Shown here in pieces: positions 1 through 6,837 of a DNA stretch of 29,120 bases. Location: positions 1 through 29,120 of IMG/VR virus record IMGVR_UViG_3300033571_022620. One strand, written 5' to 3'. Position 1 is the first letter of the stretch, and each line of letters starts with the position of its first letter. The position numbers and the translations under genes were made by a program. The notes beneath the pieces are model-generated. The model made no database searches. It was given only the letters and a program-made list of their open reading frames with translations, and was not told the origin of the DNA. This DNA comes from a virus.

Positions 1-25
1 AAGCCATTGTTTTTCTGTTACTTTA

Positions 26-274
26 TTATGATCCATAAATTTGTCTTATTTCTTGTTCTGATTTAGCTCCAGTAAAGCGATTTAATATTTGACCATTTTG
101 TACTAAAATAGTTGTAGGAATACCACTAACATGATATTGACTAACTAAATCTTTTTGTGTATCAACATCTATTTTTTGTACTGGTATTCCAGACATAGCT
201 ATTCTATCCATTATAGGTCCAAATGTTTTACATGGTACACACCATGTAGCTGAGAAGTATAAAAATTGTTTCAT
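26..274 (-). CDS. Thioredoxin-like protein
   Basis: This is a minimal thioredoxin-fold protein of 82 residues, shorter than the usual 105-110. The redox motif WCVPC lies at about residues 11-15 (canonical WCGPC, with Val for Gly), and the cis-proline loop follows as GIPT near residue 52. Thioredoxins reduce disulfides. A natural client in this genome would be the ribonucleotide reductase at 6838-8688, whose C-terminal cysteine pair needs an external reductant. That link is inference from gene content. It begins with ATG 4 bp after the stop of the QueD-like gene, so it belongs to the same tight minus-strand operon. A glutaredoxin is less likely because the CVPC motif follows Trp and the cis-Pro context is thioredoxin-like. 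Fold call is confident; client is not. Confidence 0.88.
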   Translation of the reverse strand: MKQFLYFSATWCVPCKTFGPIMDRIAMSGIPVQKIDVDTQKDLVSQYHVSGIPTTILVQNGQILNRFTGAKSEQEIRQIYGS

Positions 275-277
275 TGT

Positions 278-820
278 TTAAAATTCGTATTTTGAGTTTG
301 ATCGATATTGATTTAAATATAATTCTATATCTTCTTTAGGTATTGTTATAATCTTTTGTTCTTCATATAAAGCTGTATTTTTTTCATGTTCTCTAAATTC
401 AACTTGTACTACTTTAACTCTACCTTCTGTTTCTGCTTGAACAAAATCATTTAATTTATTATAAAAATATTCAGCAAAACGTTCTGCTCCTGTAGCTGGA
501 ATGATACGAAGTTGGATGAGTTCATTTTCTTCCATTAGTTGAAAACTTTCTAAATAGGGATCATCTTCGGCTACAATTGTAGTATGATCAAGCATATAAT
601 CTAACCATGCTTTAGGATTCATTCCATCAATAGTACCTTTAGCACGTTTCATACCTCCAAAATCCCAAACCCAATTACGTTCATCAAGTTCACCTTCAAA
701 CCACACCTTTAAACTTACTCCATAGCCATGAAGAAATCTACAATGTGTTCCTTCAGCTTTCCATTGACGGAATACTGTTGAATAACCATCAAATACTTTT
801 GTGCTTTTAAATTTTTTCAT
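278..820 (-). CDS. queD: QueD-like 6-carboxytetrahydropterin synthase (PTPS family)
   Basis: The 180-residue protein resembles COG0720 enzymes, which convert dihydroneopterin triphosphate to 6-carboxytetrahydropterin on the way to preQ0. Visible family marks are the catalytic Cys27 in HCRFLHG, the DFGGMK segment at 53-58, His79 in LDHTT and Glu113 in a TGAERFAEY context. The zinc site is unusual. Canonical QueD uses one His of an upstream xHxl motif plus both His of HGH; here Phe17 sits where the first is expected and the second motif is HGY (His31, Tyr33). His26, next to the catalytic Cys, could take part instead. The gene starts with ATG 4 bp after the phosphoribosyltransferase stop. Together with queC and a DpdA-like gene it suggests 7-deazaguanine synthesis for DNA modification. 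Family call is good; activity with the altered site is uncertain. Confidence 0.8.
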   Translation of the reverse strand: MKKFKSTKVFDGYSTVFRQWKAEGTHCRFLHGYGVSLKVWFEGELDERNWVWDFGGMKRAKGTIDGMNPKAWLDYMLDHTTIVAEDDPYLESFQLMEENELIQLRIIPATGAERFAEYFYNKLNDFVQAETEGRVKVVQVEFREHEKNTALYEEQKIITIPKEDIELYLNQYRSNSKYEF

Positions 821-824
821 AATA

Positions 825-1331
825 TTATTTATAATAAATTCCTTTTAAATGACGACTACCTCCATTTTCATCATCCATACCATAACCAAACATCCATCTA
901 TTTTCATCTGGAGGTAATGTCAATATATTTAATTCGTTTTTAAATTTGTCTTTGTATTTTTTAAGAGCAAAAATTCCTTCAACTGATTTAGCTCCTTTAT
1001 ATTCATAATGAACTTTTAAATATTCATATGTTAATCCTGAATCTAAAATGTCATCTATTAAATAAACGTGTTTATTTTCAACATCTACTCGTGAATCTAA
1101 CAACATTTTAAATCCAGTATTTTCAACTCCATCATATGACTTACAATTTACAAAATCACAAATAATATTCATGTTTTGTAATTCTTGAATTAAATCAGTA
1201 TAAAACATAAATCCACCTCTCATCACACCTATCATAACAAGTGGTTCAGTGTTATTATGTCTAAGAATAATTTTTTCAGATATTCTAATAATACCTGTTC
1301 TAATTTGATAAGGATTAAGTAATACTTTCAT
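825..1331 (-). CDS. Purine (hypoxanthine/guanine-type) phosphoribosyltransferase
   Basis: The 168-residue protein has the type I phosphoribosyltransferase layout: a VMRGGF turn near residue 37 and the PRPP-binding motif YLIDDILDSGLTY around residues 90-102. The length is near the 170-180 of hypoxanthine phosphoribosyltransferases, whose motif is VLIVDDIxDTGxT. These enzymes join a purine base to PRPP to give a nucleotide. The start ATG overlaps the stop of the upstream membrane-protein gene by four bases (ATGA), indicating translational coupling. Its place between queC and queD is notable: it could salvage host purines or handle a deazapurine base, but the sequence does not show substrate preference. 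The PRTase call is firm; hypoxanthine as substrate is a family-level guess. Confidence 0.82.
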   Translation of the reverse strand: MKVLLNPYQIRTGIIRISEKIILRHNNTEPLVMIGVMRGGFMFYTDLIQELQNMNIICDFVNCKSYDGVENTGFKMLLDSRVDVENKHVYLIDDILDSGLTYEYLKVHYEYKGAKSVEGIFALKKYKDKFKNELNILTLPPDENRWMFGYGMDDENGGSRHLKGIYYK

Positions 1332-1600
1332 ACTAGCTCTTCTAAAATTCCTATAATTTCACTTAATATAAGTATAAAAGTTGCGGTAGCCAAACTAAAA
1401 GGAATAAATCCATAACCTATAATGCGTATTCCTGATTTAATAAAACTAACATATTTATGCCATTTTTGATTTGGCATATGATTAAAATTAATTTCTTTAT
1501 GTGGTTCTTGCCATATTGGATTTTTTTCTCCTGTAAGTTCCTCATAATAAGGATTTAATTCACCTGTTTGAGGATCATGAGTTGGAATTTGTTTTTTCAT
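1328..1600 (-). CDS. Small membrane protein of unknown function
   Basis: I do not recognise this 90-residue protein. Residues 1-57 are polar, rich in Pro, Glu, Asn and His, and carry no signal peptide. Residues about 58-86 form one hydrophobic segment (start IRIIGYGFIPF) ending in an acidic ILEELV tail, so a single C-terminal membrane anchor with the N-terminal part in the cytoplasm is likely. Four-base overlaps at both ends (with the 71-residue gene upstream and the phosphoribosyltransferase downstream) place it in a translationally coupled operon with queC. No enzymatic motif is visible. Confidence 0.6.
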   Translation of the reverse strand: MKKQIPTHDPQTGELNPYYEELTGEKNPIWQEPHKEINFNHMPNQKWHKYVSFIKSGIRIIGYGFIPFSLATATFILILSEIIGILEELV

Positions 1601-1812
1601 ATTAATTCTTCTTCTTTAATTAACTCAGCTCCTGGATTAAATCGCAAGAGCCAAGCTGTATTTTCTTCAAATAAAGGTTTATATTCTGACCAATTGTAAG
1701 ACCATTGAATACAACCACTTTTTAATCCAGTGTATATTTCTCCTTCTTTATTAATCACAGCATACATCTGTGAAAAAGGACGAGATTTTTTATATTTTCT
1801 TTTGGTACTCAT
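1597..1812 (-). CDS. Hypothetical protein overlapping queC
   Basis: This is an unrecognised 71-residue protein. It starts with a basic stretch (STKRKYKKSR), continues with an aromatic-rich middle including YAVINKEGEIYTGL and QWSYNWSEY, and ends acidic (KEEELI). The pattern suggests a small soluble beta-rich domain. Its ATG lies inside the 3' end of queC (23-base overlap), and its stop overlaps the start of the next gene by four bases. Overlaps at both ends on the same strand argue that it is a real coupled gene. Function cannot be inferred beyond its position in the queC-queD operon. Confidence 0.6.
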   Translation of the reverse strand: MSTKRKYKKSRPFSQMYAVINKEGEIYTGLKSGCIQWSYNWSEYKPLFEENTAWLLRFNPGAELIKEEELI

Positions 1813-2662
1813 CTAAAACAGAAGAAACATATTCTTTTACATATTCCCAAGTCACTGGTCCAAATTCATCAGCATAACTAACTGGATCTTTTTTACCTAA
1901 TTTAATAAATGCTTCTACTCGTTCTACTGAACTTGCTGATTTATAATCTGAAAACCATTCTGTTGAAGCAACTGTTTCACCTTTTTCATCTTCCCAATAA
2001 ACAGTATGTTGAATTGGTTTGTAAGATGTATTTGTTTTAGAATAAATCTTGTCAAAATTTAAATGTAAAAATGTACAACATTTTTCTCCATCTTGTAAAA
2101 TACCAAATTTATCATTATTCAAGTAAGGAGTATAATATTTTACTTTTTCAGAACCCCAATTACCTAATTTAAATGCTTCAAAATCAGCATCTCTAAATTC
2201 TTGTCTACAATCAGGATAAATAGCATGATCACCTGCATGTATTCCCATTGCTATATCAACATTACAATTTTTAGCTTCTGCAATTGATAAAGCAACAGCT
2301 TGAATAATTGAACTGAAAATTTTATTACGATTAGGTACAACAGTTGCTTTCATATTTTCTTCAGCATAATGACCTTCAGGAACCTCAGCTCCACCAGTTA
2401 CTAAAGCTGAATTAAGCAATTTAGACAAACCATCAAGTTTAATTACTTGATATTTTACTTTAGGATAATATTGTTCATCTTCATGACCAGAATGAGAATT
2501 GATATATTTAACTAATTGCTTAGCTCGTTCAAGTTCAATTCTATGTTTTTGTCCATAATCAAAAGACAGTGCTGTTACTTCATAGCCATTAGCGAGTAGA
2601 TGAAGTAACAATGTGGAGCTGTCCATACCTCCACTTAATGACAATACTGCTTGTTTACTCAT
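1790..2662 (-). CDS. queC: QueC-like 7-cyano-7-deazaguanine (preQ0) synthase lacking zinc cysteines
   Basis: The 290-residue protein belongs to the PP-loop ATPase family that turns 7-carboxy-7-deazaguanine into preQ0 using ATP and ammonia. Visible marks are the PP-loop SGGMDS (residues 10-15), FDYGQKH (34-40), a VPNRNKIF segment near 109 and YPDCR (149-153). It is longer than E. coli QueC (about 230 residues). The C-terminal zinc site (usually TCY followed by CGxCxxC and Arg) is absent as cysteines: the matching segments read TSY (212-214) and SDYKSASSVER (238-248), with Ser or Asp at all four positions and an insertion of about 20 residues between. The surrounding framework (VERVEAF, KKDP) is kept, so this is a structured variant and not decay. 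It starts at ATG after a short A+T-rich gap and is followed by overlapping small genes. Family assignment is confident; the exact product is open. Confidence 0.88.
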   Translation of the reverse strand: MSKQAVLSLSGGMDSSTLLLHLLANGYEVTALSFDYGQKHRIELERAKQLVKYINSHSGHEDEQYYPKVKYQVIKLDGLSKLLNSALVTGGAEVPEGHYAEENMKATVVPNRNKIFSSIIQAVALSIAEAKNCNVDIAMGIHAGDHAIYPDCRQEFRDADFEAFKLGNWGSEKVKYYTPYLNNDKFGILQDGEKCCTFLHLNFDKIYSKTNTSYKPIQHTVYWEDEKGETVASTEWFSDYKSASSVERVEAFIKLGKKDPVSYADEFGPVTWEYVKEYVSSVLDEYQKKI

Positions 2663-2682
2663 TTTATTAATATAATTAATTT

Positions 2683-3171
2683 TTATTGTTTAGCCAAATA
2701 AATTCTTTCTTTTGTTCCTACTGTTTGATCATACCATTGTTCTTTATCCATATCATACCACCTATAAGGTAATGTAGGATCATCATTCCAACCATGAGCA
2801 CCATAATAAACAGCGTCTTTTCTTAACAAATTAGCTCTGTGTGATTTATGAAAATCATCATTACCAAACCAAACAGGCATAACAATTTCTTCATTAATCA
2901 CTTCTTTTTTCATGGTATTATTTTTACCTCTAGCAACCCAAACATCTATAGAGACATTTAAATAATGTTTTAATGCTGGTATATTATCTCTAAACATTTG
3001 GCTTATAGGATGGTTTATTCTTCCTTTAGAATAAGGTTTACCTTTTAATGTAGGTCTACCTTCTAAACCAGCTATAAGCTGATATGTTTCTACTCTTTGC
3101 TTTCCTAAACGTTTGTCATCTAGAGATTCAAGTGACTTTTTAAAGTCTGGATATGGTAAAAATGCTTGCAT
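2683..3171 (-). CDS. Pyr_excise/MSMEG_6728-like family protein
   Basis: The 162-residue protein matches the MSMEG_6728-like branch of the Pyr_excise family (PF03013, which also contains the T4 DenV pyrimidine-dimer glycosylase). Supporting features in order are an N-terminal FLPYPDF motif, LDDKRLGKQRVE at about 17-28, the HPISQMF segment, ALKHYLN, VWVARG, the PVWFG motif, HKSHRANLLRKDA and a C-terminal LPYRWY. These match the family pattern LPYPDF, LDxkRLGKQRvE, HP, SHRsxLlRKDp, LPYxWp. DenV repairs UV dimers, but the biochemical role of this branch is not established to my knowledge. The gene sits between queC and the DpdA-like gene, so a role in handling modified bases is possible. Family call is good; repair function is a guess. 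Confidence 0.72.
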   Translation of the reverse strand: MQAFLPYPDFKKSLESLDDKRLGKQRVETYQLIAGLEGRPTLKGKPYSKGRINHPISQMFRDNIPALKHYLNVSIDVWVARGKNNTMKKEVINEEIVMPVWFGNDDFHKSHRANLLRKDAVYYGAHGWNDDPTLPYRWYDMDKEQWYDQTVGTKERIYLAKQ

Positions 3172-3947
3172 TATTGAATAAAATTTTCTTTAAAATAATT
3201 AATGTTTTCTTTAGCTAATTGAATTTTATCTTCATCATTACTATTCATGATATCATCAATTTTAGTTTTTGGTTTAAACATAATACCATCTATATATTTA
3301 GTACCTTCAAAAGCTAAAGTAATTGGATTTGATGTATCACATGTTTTAATTTCAGGAAAATAAACACTAGGATAAAATTTAAATTCTGAAGCTAAATTAC
3401 AACCTAATAAATGATAATGAACATTTTCACTTAAACGATTTGTAATTTGCATATATGTTACAAACTCAATTCTACCTAATGTTTTTCTAGATTCAAAATG
3501 AGGATGACATGAAAAATCATCATAAAATTTAGCTAAATGATTAAGACCAATATATTTACATCCATCATCAACTAATTTATCATGTAAATCTTCAGCTTCA
3601 AATAAATTATTAGCTTGAATAACAACCATAATCTTTTTAGGATCAACTTTATTTTTCCATTGTAAATAATTTTCCCATGTTAAATCAGTATCATTCCAAG
3701 CATCTGGTGTAACGAAAACATCAGGATTAATTAAATTAATATATTCTGTTAATTCTATTTCAGTATGATTAACATTTTCAAACAATCCATTATCCATAAT
3801 AATAAATGAATCTTTTTGCTTTCTATATTCAAGCATAAAATTCAAATATTTTTCATTTTCTAATAAATGAGGCAAAATGTATTGATAATCATTAAAATTT
3901 AGACTATCTTCTAACATTGCAAAAGGTACTTCATGTGCTATTTTCAT
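3171..3947 (-). CDS. dpdA: DpdA/TGT-like deazaguanine transglycosylase
   Basis: The protein (258 residues from ATG 3947; an upstream GTG at 3971 would add 8) looks like a compact TIM-barrel of the tRNA-guanine transglycosylase/DpdA superfamily, which exchanges guanine for a 7-deazaguanine base. Supporting segments are IMDNGLF (50-56), in the place of the TGT DSGGFQ loop; VVIQANN (108-114) followed by GCKYIGL, resembling the TGT IVQGG and GYAIGGL strands; and LLGCN (180-184) followed by KTCDTSNP (201-208), in which Asp204 would be the nucleophile. It lacks the C-terminal CxCxxC...H zinc site of TGT. The ATG is chosen because it lies one base after the stop of the upstream AT-hook gene and avoids a 23-base overlap. 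Linkage to queC and queD supports a DNA-modification role. A distant TIM-barrel enzyme of another function remains possible. Confidence 0.68.
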   Translation of the reverse strand: MKIAHEVPFAMLEDSLNFNDYQYILPHLLENEKYLNFMLEYRKQKDSFIIMDNGLFENVNHTEIELTEYINLINPDVFVTPDAWNDTDLTWENYLQWKNKVDPKKIMVVIQANNLFEAEDLHDKLVDDGCKYIGLNHLAKFYDDFSCHPHFESRKTLGRIEFVTYMQITNRLSENVHYHLLGCNLASEFKFYPSVYFPEIKTCDTSNPITLAFEGTKYIDGIMFKPKTKIDDIMNSNDEDKIQLAKENINYFKENFIQ

Positions 3948-3948
3948 A

Positions 3949-4431
3949 TTATTGTTTTTTAGGTCTACCACGTCTTTTAGGAGCTACTCTCCTTATATTA
4001 TATTTTTTACTAGCGTAATTATAGTAATCTTTTATAGTTTTTCCAAATGATAAAATTTCTTCTTCTACTTTTATTTTATCAACTTCAAAATGATCATAAA
4101 TAGCGTTAATAAAATTGTCTAATCTATCTTTGTCATCAACTTCAAAATCATGCATTAATCGTTCATATTTACCTAATAGTAAAGAACCACGTTTAGCTCT
4201 ATCCCAATCTTCAAGTCCTGAATTATCACTGTCGTGTTTTTCCCAAAGAGCTGCTTGAGCCATCCAAAAATAAGGAGATGGTTCAAAATCACCATTGTTT
4301 ATTCTTTTTTCAATATGAGAAGATTTAGGAAGAGATTTTGGAACATCATAATTTCTCCACCATCTGAATTGATTGTATTTAAGTGGAGTAAGTTTTTTAA
4401 GATGTTTTTTTACAGTATCTCTTGAATGCAT
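3949..4431 (-). CDS. AT-hook-tailed protein of unknown function
   Basis: I do not recognise the body of this 160-residue protein. It is charged and probably helical, with aromatic clusters (FRWWRNYDVP near residue 22, SPYFWMAQAALWEKHD near 52). It ends in a strongly basic tail, RRVAPKRRGRPKKQ, containing an RGRPKK core typical of an AT-hook that binds the minor groove of A+T-rich DNA. It lies directly upstream of the DpdA-like gene (one base between stop and the preferred ATG), so it may be a DNA-binding partner for base exchange; that is inference. A terminator (4454-4480) separates it from the upstream structural gene, so it likely opens its own transcription unit. Confidence 0.62.
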   Translation of the reverse strand: MHSRDTVKKHLKKLTPLKYNQFRWWRNYDVPKSLPKSSHIEKRINNGDFEPSPYFWMAQAALWEKHDSDNSGLEDWDRAKRGSLLLGKYERLMHDFEVDDKDRLDNFINAIYDHFEVDKIKVEEEILSFGKTIKDYYNYASKKYNIRRVAPKRRGRPKKQ

Positions 4432-4453
4432 AACCTATTTATATTAATATAAT

Positions 4454-4480
4454 AAAAAAGGCTTGGAAAACCAAGCCTCT
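4454..4480 (-). terminator. Rho-independent terminator after the OmpA-like gene
   Basis: On the minus strand an 8-bp perfect stem AGGCTTGG/CCAAGCCT with a four-base loop is followed at once by a run of six T. It begins four bases after the stop codon of the 760-residue gene, and the A-rich plus-strand side fits a leftward terminator. It separates the OmpA-like gene from the deazaguanine cluster. Confidence 0.85.
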
Positions 4481-4483
4481 TAA

Positions 4484-6766
4484 TTATTTTTTAATACCTG
4501 CTAGTTTTTGCATTCTATTAACTTCATTTATAGATTCTTTTTGTTGTTTTAAAACATCTGTAGCTTTTCTAAGAGCTGTTTTTAATGTGTTATAGTTAAT
4601 AGATGGGTTAACATATGGTAAAAATGCTTTAACTAAAGTATAAACAAATTCTAAAGGTTTATTAATATTATTTTTTAATAAATTAGATAATGTTGGATTT
4701 TGATCTATAGTTTTCATTATAGTATCAACATCAGCACTTTCTTTAATAACTTTATATTGAATATTAGGAGTTTTACCAAATGTTGTAGATGTTCTATCAC
4801 CAGGTTGTACAGCTGTTGATAATTTTGTAAGAGCAGCTGTTGGATTGGTTAAAGCATCTGGGTTGATTCTATTAGCTATGTTAACAATTAAGTCTGCTAA
4901 TTCATCAGCGTTATTAATTTTATTTAATTGTTGTTGTATTGGTTTACTAGAAGCTACTCTGCTAGTTATTTTGTCTGAGTCTGGATCTTTAGGTTGATTT
5001 AATGTTGGTACTGTATTAGTTGGAACAGATGTTTTTGATTTTAAAAACACATAATTTTTACCTCCAGCTTGTGGTGAAAATCCTAATTTAGTTAATTGGT
5101 CTTTTTCAGCATCAGTTAAACCAGCTTTATCTACATCTAAAATAGATAAATAACTTCCAGCATCACTATCAGTAGCATACATACTACCTAATAAAGCTAA
5201 GATAGCTACTTTATTTTTTCTAATATCTTCATCAGAAATAAAATCATCTACAAAAGCCTCACTTAAGGTTTGATCAAATATTTCAGCTAATTTAGGAGCA
5301 AAAGCTTGTAATTTTCCAGAAGCACCTGGTGCTGTTTGTACTGCTTTAGCTCTATCATTAAATTTAACACCTAAAGCTTTACTAACTTTATTTAATAAAG
5401 TTTTTGGATTTTTCCTTATACTTAAAATACCAGCTGATATTTGTTTAGCTTTATCTGTTGAGTTAGGATCATTTTGGATTTTAACTAATTCATTATCACT
5501 AAAAGATTTAACTCCATCAACACCTAATTCTTTAAATATATTTAAATTATCAAAATTTAATGTTCTTAAAACAGTAGCTATTTGACCATTTCTATTTACT
5601 TGTCCAGAAACAGCAGATTGAATATCTTTTTCAGTTTGATCAGCTGTTACTTTTTCAGTTGATGGTCCTACATCAGGTCTTGGTTCTGATGTTGGTTCTG
5701 ATTTTGGTTCAGTTGGTTCACCTCCTGGTTCACCTCCTGTAGGTATATTTTTAGGAGCTGGAGGGTTCATTAGTAGATCAGCTACTTTAATTATAGCTTG
5801 TTGTTGTTCTTCAGTTTCAAAATCTACTCCTATATTAGCTCCTTGACCTTTATTATTATTATTAGCTTGAGTTTCAGTTGATTTTTTATAGTCTACTTTA
5901 ATTGGTGTAACTTTAACATCTTTTTTATTTAAACCTTGTTTAACTATTTCATCTTCTACAGCTTTAACAGTTTTATCTAATCTATTTTTAGTTAAATCAC
6001 CACCTTTGTTATCAACATTTGAACTAGGATCACCTTGGTTTGAAGCTCCAGCTGCTACTTTAATATTAGCTTTTGCTCCTTTATTATTTTTTAATTGTTT
6101 AGCTATAGCATCAACAGTTTTTTCTATATCAGCTTTATCATCATCACTTAAATCTGATTCACCTGTATCAAACTGAATGTGTGTTTCATTATCTGGGTCA
6201 ACATCAAAAGCTTTATTTTGTTTAACAGCAGCAGCAGCGTCTTTAAATTCATCAGCTCCAAGAGTATTTTCTAAGTCTCTGTCTAAATCCTGATTCATTT
6301 GAGCTACTATTTTAGCTTTAGAATCATTAGGATCAACTTTAACTGGGATGTTTTTACCATTTATATTTCCGATAGTATTAGCTAAAACTATAGCTGCTAA
6401 AGTTCCTACTAAAAGTTTAGCTACTCTAACTTTCTTTTTTACTTTATCAGCTAATTTACCATATTCTTTATTAACCTGTGATTTTAAGACATCACTGAAT
6501 TCATCTTGTGCTATATTATTTACTGGGACAATGTTACCAAATGTATTAACAGCTAATTCAATAGCTATTTTTTCTTCTTCTGGGTTTAGATCATCAATAA
6601 CATTTTGGGCTTTGTCTATGACTTTTCCATCAACTTCTTTGATAGATGAAATAAATTCATTTAAGGTTTTATATTCAGTTTCACCATCTAAAAACTTTTC
6701 AAATATGTTTTTCTCTTTTAATAAAGGATTATTAGTTAAATAAGCTCTTAAGTCAAAATTATCCAT
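4484..6766 (-). CDS. Large membrane-anchored protein with an OmpA-like domain, probable virion-associated
   Basis: The 760-residue protein has an N-terminal segment MDNFDLRAYL, a predicted membrane helix at about 114-133 (VAKLLVGTLAAIVLAN), then a domain at about 195-300 that resembles the OmpA C-terminal fold: HIQFDTGESDLSDDDKADI, a central IKVAAGAS strand, a GGDLTKNRLDKTV segment like the OmpA LSxxRA helix, and a following VKVTPIKVDY strand. OmpA-like domains commonly bind peptidoglycan. A Pro/Glu/Gly-rich linker (about 335-375) leads to a helical second half. The C-terminus INEVNRMQKLAGIKK resembles a short tail I recall from several marine phage virion proteins. Terminators flank it on both sides, so it is likely a single-gene transcription unit. 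A structural or host-envelope-interacting role is inference. Confidence 0.55.
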   Translation of the reverse strand: MDNFDLRAYLTNNPLLKEKNIFEKFLDGETEYKTLNEFISSIKEVDGKVIDKAQNVIDDLNPEEEKIAIELAVNTFGNIVPVNNIAQDEFSDVLKSQVNKEYGKLADKVKKKVRVAKLLVGTLAAIVLANTIGNINGKNIPVKVDPNDSKAKIVAQMNQDLDRDLENTLGADEFKDAAAAVKQNKAFDVDPDNETHIQFDTGESDLSDDDKADIEKTVDAIAKQLKNNKGAKANIKVAAGASNQGDPSSNVDNKGGDLTKNRLDKTVKAVEDEIVKQGLNKKDVKVTPIKVDYKKSTETQANNNNKGQGANIGVDFETEEQQQAIIKVADLLMNPPAPKNIPTGGEPGGEPTEPKSEPTSEPRPDVGPSTEKVTADQTEKDIQSAVSGQVNRNGQIATVLRTLNFDNLNIFKELGVDGVKSFSDNELVKIQNDPNSTDKAKQISAGILSIRKNPKTLLNKVSKALGVKFNDRAKAVQTAPGASGKLQAFAPKLAEIFDQTLSEAFVDDFISDEDIRKNKVAILALLGSMYATDSDAGSYLSILDVDKAGLTDAEKDQLTKLGFSPQAGGKNYVFLKSKTSVPTNTVPTLNQPKDPDSDKITSRVASSKPIQQQLNKINNADELADLIVNIANRINPDALTNPTAALTKLSTAVQPGDRTSTTFGKTPNIQYKVIKESADVDTIMKTIDQNPTLSNLLKNNINKPLEFVYTLVKAFLPYVNPSINYNTLKTALRKATDVLKQQKESINEVNRMQKLAGIKK

Positions 6767-6785
6767 AGTTAATATATTATAAATA

Positions 6786-6815
6786 TAATAAAAGGGACCA
6801 AATACTTGGTCCCTT
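6786..6815 (-). terminator. Rho-independent terminator after the ribonucleotide reductase gene
   Basis: On the minus strand a 10-bp perfect stem AAGGGACCAA/TTGGTCCCTT with a four-base loop is followed by TTATTATATTT. It lies about 20 bases past the reductase stop codon and before the ATG of the OmpA-like gene. Confidence 0.85.
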
Positions 6816-6837
6816 ATTACAAATGATTAATAGTTTT

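Noticed and set aside
1-7. ATG at 7 on the minus strand, possibly the start of the next gene to the left
   Set aside because: Only two codons are inside the window, so nothing can be said about it.
826-833. TATAAATA on the minus strand just before the QueD ATG (also at 4436-4443 before the AT-hook gene), matching the T4 late-promoter core
   Set aside because: The first match encodes the final residues and stop of the preceding gene, and both lie only 4-5 bases from the ATG, which would leave no leader. A+T richness makes chance matches likely.
4234-4425. Plus-strand open frame of 63 codons (and similar ones at 6348-6743, 8490-8690, 9011-9232, 10950-11144, 11956-12375, 13449-13667, 24488-24712, 26179-26526, 27187-27402)
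   Set aside because: They lie opposite well-supported minus-strand genes and their composition (Phe, Ser, Leu, Ile-rich) is that of an antisense shadow.
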